From: Bacteroidota bacterium
GTDB lineage: Bacteria; Bacteroidota; Bacteroidia; Chitinophagales; JADIYW01
Length of the DNA stretch: 20,365 bases
Assembly: GCA_016705125.1 (NCBI GenBank)
Contig: JADIYW010000021.1
Coordinates: 1 to 20,365, forward strand
Direction of reading: 5' to 3'
The position numbers were made by a program, and so were the translations under genes. The notes under the pieces are model-generated. The model did no database searches, was not told the origin of the DNA, and saw only the letters and a program-made list of their open reading frames with translations. This document shows, piece after piece, positions 6,865 to 15,167 of this stretch (position 1 is its first letter; the number at the start of each line of letters is the position of its first letter).

Positions 6865-8463
6865 TTAGAAATCGGTATATCTATTAAATAATCCTGTCTT
6901 AAGTGTGATGCCAAATACAGCATTTTTTTCCGTCCCCACCCTGGTTTTTTTAGTGCGATAATTGAAAAATCCTTCGGCCCTTAAATTGATACTTTTGTTG
7001 ATTAAATAACCCCCTTTTAATCCAAGGGAAATTAAGTTTGTTTTAGAGCCTTGTAAGAATTTATTGTCATAGGCATTATCTAGATCCCCAAAGTTGATGA
7101 CAAAATCGCTGACAAAAATATTGTTTCCCACGTGTTGTCCAAACTCATCTACGCCTTGTTTTGCATACTGAAAACTAAAATCTGCTGTCCAATTATTACG
7201 GTTATATCTCAAGAAAGTTAGGAGTTCATAAAAATTTGCATTCAATGGGTGTGCAAGCGATTGATTGAAATTGGTGTAGTTTTGTTCTGCTATTTTATGT
7301 GCAAAAACATAGGGTCGAACAAGGTTAAATTCTGACTGTAAACTGAGTCCTTCAACCTTAAATAAATCGAAAGTTTTATAACCAATTTGTGCTGCTATTT
7401 TTGTTCTATAAAATCCTTTCCCACCTCTTATTTTTTTGATATCTAAATCGTCTAATAAAAACTGACTATAAATTACATGTTTGTCAACAGGTTTGAATTT
7501 AAAATTCATACCCAAAGTGACATTGTCTGGAGATCCAACTGCAAACTCCACAGGTCGAATAAAAACCATAGGATTTAGGTAATTCCATTCAACTCCTCTT
7601 ACACCATTGGTGTCTGCTCTTTCCCAAACAACACTTTCAAAAAATCCCCATTGGAAGGTCTTTGTAAAATCGACACTTAGGTAATGCATTGCCGAATATT
7701 TCGTTCTTTTATCCTTAGTAAAATCGAATTTAAATACCGAATCTAATGGTTGATAGTTCATGAAATTAAGCAAATAGACGTATTTTATTTTCCAGAAACT
7801 TGCAGATAATCTCAAATAAGGATTATTACTGGCATTATCACTCAAAAACATCGACCTATAACCATCACCCCAAAAGTTTTTGTCATTTCCTACTTGAATA
7901 TTGAAATTTTTTGTAGGCGAATAGGAAACATAACCCGAATACATAATAGACGAAAAAGCATCATCGTTTTTATTGGCTTCTCTATAGCCTGGCACTACTT
8001 GGGTTTCGTTTATGAAATCTTCAACATAATCTAAAGGTTTATCTAAAACCCCTTGTACATTGAATCCAATGCTCACTTTCTTGCCAAAATTAGCTTTTAA
8101 TTCGGCTCCATAACCTGCGCGATAAAGCAATTCTTTTTTTGCAAAATCATATCCAGTTGTAATGTCAATTAAAGGATTTATACCAAAATAAATTTGTTTT
8201 TTTCTAAATTCTAAAATATCTCCCTTGCTAAAATTGACATGAAAACCTGTATCGTGGGGATGATTAAGGGTTGAGTCCATATTTGTCCACATTTCTACCT
8301 CAGATTGTAAATATGGCTTGATGGCAGTATGCATTCTGCTGTTTTGTAGCTCTAATTCAGGTTGTATTTGATTTAAATACTCCGGATTGAGGGAAAGGTT
8401 TAATTGTTGTCCAAATGCCAAAATTGGAACTAAAAAGGCTATTATTAAAAACTTTATTCTCAT
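6865..8463 (-). CDS. Wzi/RemB-like outer-membrane beta-barrel protein
   Basis: A 532-residue exported protein. Residues 1-18 form a signal peptide (hydrophobic FLIIAFLVPILAFG, likely cleaved before QQLN). The rest is rich in alternating aromatic and polar beta strands and ends in Phe, as outer-membrane barrels do. The signature NIQVGNDKNFWGDGYRSMF (residues 188-206), followed by LSDNASNNPYLRL, is typical of the capsule-assembly Wzi-like family of Bacteroidota, which includes RemB, a protein linked to gliding motility in Flavobacterium johnsoniae. Whether this member acts in capsule attachment or in motility cannot be told here. It is the first gene of a leftward group with the VF530 gene and dprA. 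A candidate -7 box lies at 8483-8490. The family call is from memory of the motif, not a search. Confidence 0.75.
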   Translation of the reverse strand: MRIKFLIIAFLVPILAFGQQLNLSLNPEYLNQIQPELELQNSRMHTAIKPYLQSEVEMWTNMDSTLNHPHDTGFHVNFSKGDILEFRKKQIYFGINPLIDITTGYDFAKKELLYRAGYGAELKANFGKKVSIGFNVQGVLDKPLDYVEDFINETQVVPGYREANKNDDAFSSIMYSGYVSYSPTKNFNIQVGNDKNFWGDGYRSMFLSDNASNNPYLRLSASFWKIKYVYLLNFMNYQPLDSVFKFDFTKDKRTKYSAMHYLSVDFTKTFQWGFFESVVWERADTNGVRGVEWNYLNPMVFIRPVEFAVGSPDNVTLGMNFKFKPVDKHVIYSQFLLDDLDIKKIRGGKGFYRTKIAAQIGYKTFDLFKVEGLSLQSEFNLVRPYVFAHKIAEQNYTNFNQSLAHPLNANFYELLTFLRYNRNNWTADFSFQYAKQGVDEFGQHVGNNIFVSDFVINFGDLDNAYDNKFLQGSKTNLISLGLKGGYLINKSINLRAEGFFNYRTKKTRVGTEKNAVFGITLKTGLFNRYTDF

Positions 8464-8482
8464 TTATGGATAAATTGATGGT

Positions 8483-8490
8483 CAAATGTA
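8483..8490 (-). promoter_or_regulatory. Candidate -7 box for the Wzi/RemB-like gene
   Basis: The minus strand reads TACATTTG, the same octamer as in front of dprA, 20 bases upstream of the start codon. No clear TTG is found at the expected distance. Confidence 0.35.
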
Positions 8491-8585
8491 ACGAATCTCC
8501 CATTTAATTGTTTCATTTACGACCTTTCAAGTTGCATTTAACTTTAAATTCAAATTGTTTTATCCAAAATACAGATGTTTGGCTT

Positions 8586-8593
8586 TATATTTG
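8586..8593 (+). promoter_or_regulatory. Candidate -7 box for the DUF4442 gene
   Basis: TATATTTG matches TAnnTTTG and lies 21 bases before the ATG at 8615. The nearest upstream TTG (8555-8557) is 28 bases away, which is longer than usual. Confidence 0.35.
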
Positions 8594-8614
8594 GGATGAA
8601 AACTAAAATTATTT

Positions 8615-9136
8615 ATGTTTAAAAAATGGTTCTCTAAGCAAACGAACGCAAAATTTATTAATATTTACCCTCCATATTTGGGTGCAGGTATTAAATTAAA
8701 ATCAGTGAATGAGGAGTTTACTAAGATTGTCGTTGAAATGCCGCTTACCCGATTGAATAAAAACTATGTAGGTACTCATTTTGGTGGTTCTCTATACGCA
8801 ATGTGTGATCCTTTTTTCATGTTGATTTTGATTGAACACTTGGGTAATGATTATATAGTTTGGGATAGTGCAGCTAAAATAGAATTTAAAAAACCCGGAA
8901 AAGATACTGTTACTGGTGTTTTCGAAATTCCCTTAATTAAGATTAAAGAAATAAAGGATGAAGTTGATGAAATAGGGAAAAATAATTATGTTTTTTATGC
9001 ACAGGTTAAAGGGGAAGGAGGCGAAATAGTTGCAGAGGTAGAGAAAACAGTTTATGTAAGAAAAAAAGATTTTGTATTTCATAAAATTGAAACTAAAAGC
9101 AATCCAGAATTGATTTTTGATCGTGAAAATAGCTGA
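8615..9136 (+). CDS. DUF4442 hotdog-fold (thioesterase-like) protein
   Basis: A 173-residue protein with a single hotdog-like domain of the DUF4442 type. The central helix region is NYVGTHFGGSLYAMCDPFF (residues 50-68), where a substrate-binding helix is expected in hotdog enzymes. It is followed by DYIVWDSAAKIEFKKPGKDTV and later strands ending in AEVEKTVYVRKKD. Hotdog proteins often hydrolyse acyl-CoA thioesters, but DUF4442 members are mostly uncharacterised, so the activity is inferred from the fold. There is no signal peptide, so it should be cytoplasmic. It is transcribed divergently from the Wzi/RemB-like gene and converges on tadA, so it is probably a single-gene unit. The ATG at 8615 is the first in frame. 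Confidence 0.82.
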   Translation: MFKKWFSKQTNAKFINIYPPYLGAGIKLKSVNEEFTKIVVEMPLTRLNKNYVGTHFGGSLYAMCDPFFMLILIEHLGNDYIVWDSAAKIEFKKPGKDTVTGVFEIPLIKIKEIKDEVDEIGKNNYVFYAQVKGEGGEIVAEVEKTVYVRKKDFVFHKIETKSNPELIFDRENS

Positions 9137-9147
9137 GAAAAAATGAA

Positions 9148-9195
9148 TTTTCAATCCATTGAAATACAAAAAAATAACTATTGTATTTTCTTTTG
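9148..9195. terminator. Probable bidirectional terminator between convergent genes
   Basis: AAATACAA (9162-9169) and TTGTATTT (9181-9188) form a perfect 8-base stem with an 11-base loop, followed on the plus strand by tcttttg. A second, overlapping hairpin (TTTCAA at 9149-9154 with TTGAAA at 9159-9164) could form instead. The location between the converging DUF4442 and tadA genes supports a termination role. Confidence 0.5.
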
Positions 9196-9243
9196 AAATA
9201 ATGCTGTTTTAAAAAAAATTAGGGACGATTTTTATTATTTATA

Positions 9244-9678
9244 TTATCTTCTTTTTGAAAAAAAATCTTTCAATAATTGTTCACTTTCCGCTTGCATAAA
9301 TCCACCAATAATTTCTGTCTTATTTAGGATTTCTTCTATTTTGTATTCATACATTTTTTTTTGTTCAAAAGCACCAAATACGATTGTTTTGATTCTTGCA
9401 TGTTTTATAGCTCCAATACACATTAAACAAGGCTCCAAAGTAACGTACAAAGTGCAATCATCTAGGAATTTATTATTTAAAAAATTTGAAGCTGCAGTAA
9501 TGGCTATTATTTCGGCATGCGCCGTAATATCATGTAGCAATTCAACCTGGTTATGCCCTTTTCCTATAATTTGATCTTGGCATACAATGACTGCACCAAC
9601 TGGCACTTCTCCCTTTTTGGAAGCTATTTTTGCCTCTTCAATCGCTTTTTGGAAAAAGAATGTATTTAGGTTTAACAT
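9244..9678 (-). CDS. tadA: tRNA-specific adenosine deaminase TadA
   Basis: TadA converts adenosine 34 to inosine in the anticodon of tRNA-Arg(ACG). The 144 residues match the family length. The zinc-binding and catalytic residues are present: His54 and Glu56 in ITAHAEI, and Cys84 and Cys87 in TLEPCLMCIGA. The substrate-side segment GEVPVGAVIV (residues 23-32) and the C-terminal ...LLKDFFSKRR tail are typical. The loop after the zinc site reads FGAFEQKKMYEYK rather than the common G-A-x-D-x-K-x-G form. This is a modest departure, and a related nucleoside deaminase cannot be wholly excluded. The ATG at 9678 gives a normal N-terminus. The gene is divergent from the TolC-like gene and convergent with the DUF4442 gene, so it forms its own unit. 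Confidence 0.88.
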   Translation of the reverse strand: MLNLNTFFFQKAIEEAKIASKKGEVPVGAVIVCQDQIIGKGHNQVELLHDITAHAEIIAITAASNFLNNKFLDDCTLYVTLEPCLMCIGAIKHARIKTIVFGAFEQKKMYEYKIEEILNKTEIIGGFMQAESEQLLKDFFSKRR

Positions 9679-9718
9679 TAATTTTGTTTTTTACTGCAAA
9701 AATGGTAAATAAAACGGT

Positions 9719-9726
9719 TACTTTTG
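9719..9726 (+). promoter_or_regulatory. Candidate -7 box for the efflux operon
   Basis: TACTTTTG matches TAnnTTTG and lies 19 bases before the ATG at 9746. Only an imperfect -33 element (CTG at 9694-9696, 22 bases away) is seen. Confidence 0.4.
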
Positions 9727-9745
9727 CTAACTTATTTTTATTAAA

Positions 9746-11125
9746 ATGAAACAAATTCTAATTAAGTTTTTTAGTTTCCTTTCCTGTTTTATACTATTGC
9801 TGCAGGTGGGAAACGCCCAAGAAGAGTGGACATTGAAACAATGTCTTGACTATGTGGAGCAGCATAATATTCAATTGAGACAAGGCCAACTTAGTGCAGA
9901 AATGGCAAATATGCAAGTAGAACAAACTAAATATAGCCTGGGGCCAAATTTAAACAGCAATGTCGATTTAGGCTTGAATATTGGACGAAATGTTGACCCA
10001 ACAACCTATCAATTTGTTAACCAAACAACGTTTACAAATCAATATGGATTGTCGGTAAATCAAACCATATTTGCTGGATTAGCTAAGTTAAAAACAATTG
10101 AAAAGGGCAAATTGGATTATAAAGCAATAAAGCTCGATAATGAAGCTTTACTAACCAATATTCAGTTGAATGTATTAACAGCATATTTAAATATTTTAAA
10201 TGCGGAAGAGCAGATAGTTAAAACAAAAAACACCCAGAAAAGTACACTTGCTCAATACGAAAGAACCAAAACCTTGATAAAGGCTGGTGCTTTAGCCGAA
10301 AGGGCAATTGTAGATATTGAAGCCCAAATGGCAAATGAAGAATCCACTTTGGTTGCATTACAAAATCAACTAGAATTTGCTTATAATAGTTTGAATAATT
10401 TACTCCAATTGGGAAATGATAAAAATATTAGAGTGATAAAACCAAATTTCCCAGAAATAGATATGAATAAGGAAATCCCATCTACTTACAATGTTTATGT
10501 AAAAGCATTAATGACACGACCTGAGATAAAAAGTCAAAATATAAGGATCGAAAGTGCAAAAAAGAGTATCGAAATTGCAAAAGCAGATAAAATGCCGACG
10601 ATTTCATTTTTTGCAAATTCAAATACTGGTTTTTCTAATCAAGCAAGACAATTTTTGTTTAATCCAGTTGACCCCCAAAATCCAATTGTGTCTAAAGTTA
10701 AATATGGGAAACAATTAAATGATAATTTTGGTTTTAACACTGGTATACGACTTACTGTACCTATTTTTAATGGAAGAGCGCCTTATTTTAGCAATAAATC
10801 CGCACAATTTGGTGTTGCAAACGCAGAATTGAATTTAAAAAATGCAGAATTACAGTTTTATCAAACCATACAACAAGCCAATCAAAGAGCTGAAACAGCA
10901 CTTAAAACATATGAGATTGCCTTAAAAACACTAAAGTCTGCTGAAAATTCTTTAGCTTATGCAAAAGATAGGCTGGATAGAGGTGTCCTTACTCAACTAG
11001 AATATAATTTAGCAAAAAACAATAGGGATGTTGTTGAATCACAAGTTACACAGGCTAAATACGAATATATATTTAGTACAAAAGTATTAGATTTTTATAT
11101 GGGAAATGATTTGACTTTAGAATAA
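9746..11125 (+). CDS. TolC-family outer-membrane efflux channel
   Basis: TolC-type proteins form trimeric channels across the outer membrane and periplasm and work with an inner-membrane pump and an adaptor. The 459 residues are typical. Residues 1-24 form a signal peptide (cleavage after VGNA, before QEEW). The mature protein starts with the family's WTLKQCLDYVEQHNIQLRQGQ helix. Two long, Gln/Asn/Ala-rich coiled-coil repeats follow, with matching beta segments in each half (FVNQTTFTNQYGLSVNQTIF near 90-109, and GFNTGIRLTVPIFNG near 330-344). This is the internal duplication expected of the family. The MacA-like adaptor begins 15 bases after the stop codon, so the two form an operon. The ATG at 9746 directly precedes the signal peptide. 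Confidence 0.92.
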   Translation: MKQILIKFFSFLSCFILLLQVGNAQEEWTLKQCLDYVEQHNIQLRQGQLSAEMANMQVEQTKYSLGPNLNSNVDLGLNIGRNVDPTTYQFVNQTTFTNQYGLSVNQTIFAGLAKLKTIEKGKLDYKAIKLDNEALLTNIQLNVLTAYLNILNAEEQIVKTKNTQKSTLAQYERTKTLIKAGALAERAIVDIEAQMANEESTLVALQNQLEFAYNSLNNLLQLGNDKNIRVIKPNFPEIDMNKEIPSTYNVYVKALMTRPEIKSQNIRIESAKKSIEIAKADKMPTISFFANSNTGFSNQARQFLFNPVDPQNPIVSKVKYGKQLNDNFGFNTGIRLTVPIFNGRAPYFSNKSAQFGVANAELNLKNAELQFYQTIQQANQRAETALKTYEIALKTLKSAENSLAYAKDRLDRGVLTQLEYNLAKNNRDVVESQVTQAKYEYIFSTKVLDFYMGNDLTLE

Positions 11126-11140
11126 AACGATAAAATAAAA

Positions 11141-12457
11141 ATGAGTAAAACGATTAAAATTACCTTGGCATTGGTTGTAATTATATGCGCAATGATTGCC
11201 TATTCGGTGGTAGTAAAGAAGAAAAAAGAGAAAAAAGGAGTTGAGGTTTCAGCTGAAATGTCTTCTCTGCAAACAATCGTAGAATTGGTAACAGCGAGTG
11301 GAAAAATTAACCCAGAAAAGGAAATAAAAATAAGCTCAGATGTTTCTGGAGAGATCGTTTTTTTAAGTGTAAAAGAGGGCGATGCGGTGAGCAAGGGACA
11401 ATTGTTAGCGAAAGTAAGACCTGATAATTATCAGGCCCTTTTGGAGCAAACTATGGCAAATGTAAATAATTCGAAAGCCAATGTGTCTAATGCTAAGGCA
11501 CGTCAAAAACAAATTGAAGCGCAATTTGAAAATGCAAAACTGGCTTATGAAAGAGCAAAAGAATTATATGACATTAAAGCTTTGAGCAAGCAAGAATTTG
11601 AGCAAGCACAAGTTAGTTTTAGATCAGCTCAAGCAGAAGTAGAAGCCTCAAAATTTACGATTGAAGGCGCACAATTTGCGGTACAAGGAGCTGAAGCATC
11701 TGTAAAAGATGCTCGAAATAACATAAACAAGACAGCAATTTATGCTCCCAACTCAGGAAAGATATCTTATTTAGGCGTTGAGCAAGGTGAAAAAGTAGTA
11801 GGTACACTTCAAATGTCGGGAACTGAAATGATGCGAATTGCTGATTTGGATAATTTAGAAATTAGGGTGGATGTAAGTGAAAATGAAATTATTAGAGTTA
11901 AAGTTGGTGATTCGGCAGACATAGAAGTTGATGCATATATTGGTCGAAAATTTAAGGGTTTGGTTGCTGAGGTAAGTAGTTCGTCTAAGGGGATGGGTGC
12001 TTTAGCAGGTGCTGTATCAAATGAACAATCAACCAATTATGTGGTAAAAGTAAAGTTATTGCGTTCTTCATATGAATATCTATTGGTTGAAAATCCTGTC
12101 CCTTTTCGACCGGGCATGTCGGCAACGGTAGAAATTAAAACAAAAAAAGTGAGCAATGTAATAGCTGTGCCAATACAAGCAGTTACTACCCGAATTGAAA
12201 AGGATTTGCCTGATAGCGAACCTAGAGAAGTGGTTTTTGTAATTGAAAATGGAAAAGCTAAAATGAAATATGTTGAAACTGGCATTCAGAATGATACTTA
12301 TATTCAAATATTGAGTGGTTTAAAAAAGGATGAACGAATTATTATTGGACCATATGATTTAGTGAGTAAAGACTTAGAAGATGGAGATATTGTCACCATT
12401 ATAGATAAAAAGAAATTAGCCGAGAAAGAAGCCAAAGCCAAGGAAGAGGAGGAGTAA
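11141..12457 (+). CDS. Periplasmic adaptor (membrane fusion) protein, MacA-like
   Basis: Adaptors of this type link an inner-membrane transporter to TolC. The 438 residues start with one membrane-anchoring helix (about residues 6-25) followed by a basic stretch. The first lipoyl half-motif is KISSDVSGEIVFLSVKEGD (63-81). A long alpha-helical hairpin (about 95-195, rich in Ala, Gln and Glu) follows. The second lipoyl half is AIYAPNSGKISYLGVEQGE (199-217), and then come beta-barrel and membrane-proximal domains. The tail is highly charged (KKKLAEKEAKAKEEEE). The architecture fits adaptors of MacAB-type ABC exporters better than RND adaptors, partly because of the uncleaved anchor. No ATPase or permease gene follows; a mosaic repeat and pckA come next. 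The partner must be encoded elsewhere or has been lost. The substrate is unknown. Confidence 0.88.
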   Translation: MSKTIKITLALVVIICAMIAYSVVVKKKKEKKGVEVSAEMSSLQTIVELVTASGKINPEKEIKISSDVSGEIVFLSVKEGDAVSKGQLLAKVRPDNYQALLEQTMANVNNSKANVSNAKARQKQIEAQFENAKLAYERAKELYDIKALSKQEFEQAQVSFRSAQAEVEASKFTIEGAQFAVQGAEASVKDARNNINKTAIYAPNSGKISYLGVEQGEKVVGTLQMSGTEMMRIADLDNLEIRVDVSENEIIRVKVGDSADIEVDAYIGRKFKGLVAEVSSSSKGMGALAGAVSNEQSTNYVVKVKLLRSSYEYLLVENPVPFRPGMSATVEIKTKKVSNVIAVPIQAVTTRIEKDLPDSEPREVVFVIENGKAKMKYVETGIQNDTYIQILSGLKKDERIIIGPYDLVSKDLEDGDIVTIIDKKKLAEKEAKAKEEEE

Positions 12458-12464
12458 ATTTGTT

Positions 12465-12612
12465 ATTTAGTTATTAGGTTATTGGCTATTCATTAAACAT
12501 TTATCATTAAGCATTTAACATTTTAGAAATTTTTTCTTGATTCTTGCATCTATGCTCTTGAGTCTATAAAACATAAAACATTTAAAATTCAACATTACTA
12601 TTCATTGAACCA
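12465..12612 (-). repeat. Mosaic intergenic repeat, copy B (inverted relative to copy A)
   Basis: This stretch lies just after the adaptor gene. Its first part, 12466-12529, reads tttagttattaggttattgg and onward, and is the reverse complement of 3312-3373 with about three mismatches and one indel. The next part (12532-12566, cttgattcttgcatctatgc and onward) is a looser inverted match to 3243-3280. The last part (12570-12606) resembles the reverse of the aatgttgaat/aaatgtt words near 3210-3235. It has no ORF and no terminal inverted repeats of an insertion sequence. Confidence 0.75.
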
Positions 12613-12642
12613 ATTTTTTAAGATACACTTAACCTTATAATT

Positions 12643-12672
12643 TTTGGTATTTGAAATTAATGTTTAAATTTG
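12643..12672 (+). promoter_or_regulatory. Bacteroidota-type promoter for pckA
   Basis: TTTG (12643-12646) and TAAATTTG (12665-12672) are separated by 18 bases, a close match to the TTTG...TAnnTTTG consensus. The pckA start codon is 62 bases downstream, so a 5' untranslated region of about 50 bases is expected. Confidence 0.6.
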
Positions 12673-12733
12673 CGAATTATTTTGAGAATCGATTTTTTTG
12701 TAAACAACGTAAATAGTTGAAAATTAATAACTT

Positions 12734-14338
12734 ATGAATGAAATTGGCCTTAAAAATCCTAATGCGAGTTTGAGTAATTTGGGTTTTGGTAAAACAACAG
12801 CAAATTGGAATTTAAGTCGTGAAGCATTGATTCAAAAAACTCTGGACCTTCAGCAAGGCGTTTTAAGTAGTGCAGGTGCCTTATGTATTGATACCGGTGA
12901 GTTTACTGGAAGATCCCCTAAGGATAAGTTTTCTGTAAAAGATGCTATTACTACCGATGCAGTAGATTGGAACAAGATAAATCAGCCAATTAGTGAGGCA
13001 AATTTTGATCGATTAAAGGCAAAATTAATTGCTTATATGGACACTCAAAAAGAAGTGTTTGTAAGAGATGTTACTGCTTGTGCTGATCCAGCTTATCAAT
13101 TAAAAATTAGAGTGGTTACAGAGACACCTTGGGCAAGTCTTTTTGCAGATAATATGTTTTTAAGACCTGAAAAAAAGGACTTGGAAACTTTTGAAAACGA
13201 GTGGTTGATTCTATGTTGTCCATCTTTTCATGCTGACCCTGCTGTAGATGGAACAAGGCAACACAATTTTTCTATAATTAATTTTACCCAAAAAACTATT
13301 CTTATCGGTGGAAGTGGTTATACTGGTGAAATAAAAAAGGGAATTTTTACAGTGCTTAATTTTGTTTTGCCACATCAAAAAAATGTATTGTCGATGCATT
13401 GTTCGGCAAATATTGGAAAAGATGGAGACACAGCCTTATTTTTTGGATTATCGGGAACTGGCAAAACCACCCTATCTGCCGATCCAAATCGAAAATTAAT
13501 AGGTGATGATGAGCATGGTTGGAGCGATAATGGAGTATTCAATTTCGAAGGTGGTTGTTATGCAAAAACAATTGATTTATCTGAAGAAAAAGAACCTGAC
13601 ATTTATAGGGCAATTAAGTCAGGTGCCATTCTTGAAAATATAGGCTTTTATGATGGTGGCAATGTGGTGAATTATGAGGATGTAAGCCGTACAGAAAATA
13701 CTAGAGTAAGTTATCCAATCGACCATATTGATAATATTGCAATACCATCAATTGGAAGCATTCCTAAAAATATATTTTTCTTGTCCTATGATGCTTATGG
13801 AGTATTGCCTCCAATTTCTATGTTGGATGAAAATCAAGCAATGTATTTGTTTATTTCAGGTTATACTTCAAAAGTAGCAGGAACTGAGGCAGGAGTTACA
13901 GAGCCACAGACTACATTTAGTGCTTGTTTTGGAGCGGCATTTTTGCCACTACATCCTACAAAATATGCAGAGATGTTGGGCAAGAAAATTAAAGAATCTG
14001 GTGCAAGAGTTTGGTTGATTAATACTGGAATGTCGGGTGGTGTATATGGTGTTGGAAAACGAATGAGTTTGAAATATACAAGAGCGCTTATAACCGAAGC
14101 TTTGAATGGAGATTTGGATAAAGTTGCTTTCGAAACATTGCCTATTTTTAATTTTAAAATTCCAACGAGTTGTCCAGGTGTACCAAGTGATATTTTAAAT
14201 CCAAGGAATACATGGAATGACAAAAATGAGTATGATAAAGTTGCAGGCGATTTAGCACAAAAATTTGTTACAAATTTTGAAAAATACAAGGGATTGGCAA
14301 ATGCTGATATTTTGAGTGCTGCACCCAATGTAATGTAA
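12734..14338 (+). CDS. pckA: Phosphoenolpyruvate carboxykinase (ATP)
   Basis: PckA converts oxaloacetate and ATP to phosphoenolpyruvate, CO2 and ADP, the first committed step of gluconeogenesis, in the cytoplasm. The 534 residues match the ATP-dependent family. The substrate-binding TGRSPKDKF lies at residues 58-66 (Arg60). The region HNFSIINFTQKTILIGGSGYTGEIKKG (177-203) holds the metal-ligand Lys. The kinase-type P-loop is FFGLSGTGKTTLSADP (236-251), and the metal-binding motif is GDDEHGW (257-263). The downstream FLSYDAYGVLPPIS and TSKVAGTE segments are also typical. All expected catalytic motifs are intact. The ATG at 12734 follows a clear promoter (12643-12672), and a rho-independent terminator (14363-14409) follows the stop codon. 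It is therefore a single-gene unit. Confidence 0.98.
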   Translation: MNEIGLKNPNASLSNLGFGKTTANWNLSREALIQKTLDLQQGVLSSAGALCIDTGEFTGRSPKDKFSVKDAITTDAVDWNKINQPISEANFDRLKAKLIAYMDTQKEVFVRDVTACADPAYQLKIRVVTETPWASLFADNMFLRPEKKDLETFENEWLILCCPSFHADPAVDGTRQHNFSIINFTQKTILIGGSGYTGEIKKGIFTVLNFVLPHQKNVLSMHCSANIGKDGDTALFFGLSGTGKTTLSADPNRKLIGDDEHGWSDNGVFNFEGGCYAKTIDLSEEKEPDIYRAIKSGAILENIGFYDGGNVVNYEDVSRTENTRVSYPIDHIDNIAIPSIGSIPKNIFFLSYDAYGVLPPISMLDENQAMYLFISGYTSKVAGTEAGVTEPQTTFSACFGAAFLPLHPTKYAEMLGKKIKESGARVWLINTGMSGGVYGVGKRMSLKYTRALITEALNGDLDKVAFETLPIFNFKIPTSCPGVPSDILNPRNTWNDKNEYDKVAGDLAQKFVTNFEKYKGLANADILSAAPNVM

Positions 14339-14362
14339 TTTCTGTTTTATAATTCTTAAAAG

Positions 14363-14409
14363 GGGATATTTGGTTTTTTTACAAAAAAATTAATTATCCC
14401 ATTTTTTTT
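14363..14409 (+). terminator. Rho-independent terminator of pckA
   Basis: GGGATA (14363-14368) pairs with TATCCC (14395-14400). The loop contains a T-run and an A-run that can pair with each other and extend the stem. Eight T follow at 14402-14409. The distance of 25 bases after the pckA stop codon fits. Confidence 0.7.
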
Positions 14410-14573
14410 CTGAGGTGATGAATTTTTTAGAATATTGTCTTAATGTTAAAATCAATGACATCTTTTAACAATAATTAGTACCCCGCTTATTTCTATATTA
14501 CCCACTTTTACAGCAAATTTTTGTAGAGAAACACATTATATTTAATTTTAATTCAAATCTTTTTTCAGCCTTT

Positions 14574-14603
14574 TTTTTGATAATTTTTGATAATTTTTGA
14601 TAA
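14574..14603 (+). repeat. Three tandem copies of a T-rich decamer
   Basis: The unit tttttgataa is repeated exactly three times, then decays into a T-rich tract up to about 14630. It lies about 150 bases upstream of the adhesin promoter. Slippage-prone DNA of this kind can vary in copy number; a regulatory role is only a guess. Confidence 0.7.
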
Positions 14604-14752
14604 TTTTTTATTTTTTTATTTTTTATTTTATTGCATCTATTTTATTTTACAATAAATTGATTTTCAATTCATTAGCATATTTGCCAACAATTATTAAAAT
14701 AGTTTAATTAAAGCTAATAATCTACTGTTTATCAGCACATTAAAAAAAAGGC

Positions 14753-14783
14753 TTGTATGGATGATTTAAATTGTTTATTTTTG
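14753..14783 (+). promoter_or_regulatory. Bacteroidota-type promoter for the adhesin leader
   Basis: TTG (14753-14755) and TATTTTTG (14776-14783) are separated by 20 bases, the consensus spacing. The first plausible adhesin start codon is more than 420 bases downstream, so this promoter would give an unusually long leader. Confidence 0.6.
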
Positions 14784-15142
14784 CACTTCATACTTATTTA
14801 TAGGTATGTCTTTTAAGTTCAGTTTCATAACACCCTACGAAACTTAATGCTCTGAAAGTTATTTAAATGTTTTGCATTTATTAAGTATTTGTATATTCTT
14901 AATAAGATAAATTAACTGGAACGGTTTTTGGCATCTAAAAATGCTTTTTCCACAAATGGTTAATTTTTTTGTGAAATGATTAAATTAAAAAAATGTATTA
15001 ATGGTTTTTTGGAAATTGAAAAAGAAGATAAACAAAGAGTGAATAAAGTAAAAGGATAATTATTGAAAAATATTATCAAAATTAATGAAAGCAAATAAGT
15101 GAAAAGAAGAAAACTTATTTTAAATAATGAAATTACAATGGT

Positions 15143-15167
15143 AGCTGATATCAATTTGATGTCGGCT
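15143..15167 (+). promoter_or_regulatory. Strong hairpin in the adhesin leader
   Basis: GCTGATATCA (15144-15153) pairs with TGATGTCGGC (15157-15166), with two G-T pairs and a 3-base loop. An outer A-T pair extends the stem to 11. It is followed by ttatctatttatac. The hairpin lies 48 bases before the adhesin start codon, inside a 24-codon ORF. It could act as an attenuator, an RNA-stability element or a translation control element. Confidence 0.5.

Noticed and set aside
13861..14328. A 155-codon open frame antisense to pckA
   Set aside because: It lies wholly inside the conserved pckA reading frame and resembles no known protein. It is a shadow frame.
14929..14950. A terminator-like hairpin (ggcat...atgct followed by T) in the adhesin leader
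   Set aside because: The stem is only about five pairs with an A-rich loop, too weak to claim.
14960..15154. A 64-codon hydrophobic open frame on the minus strand in the adhesin leader
   Set aside because: Its hydrophobicity comes from A-rich DNA on the plus strand read in reverse. It has no promoter or conserved motif.
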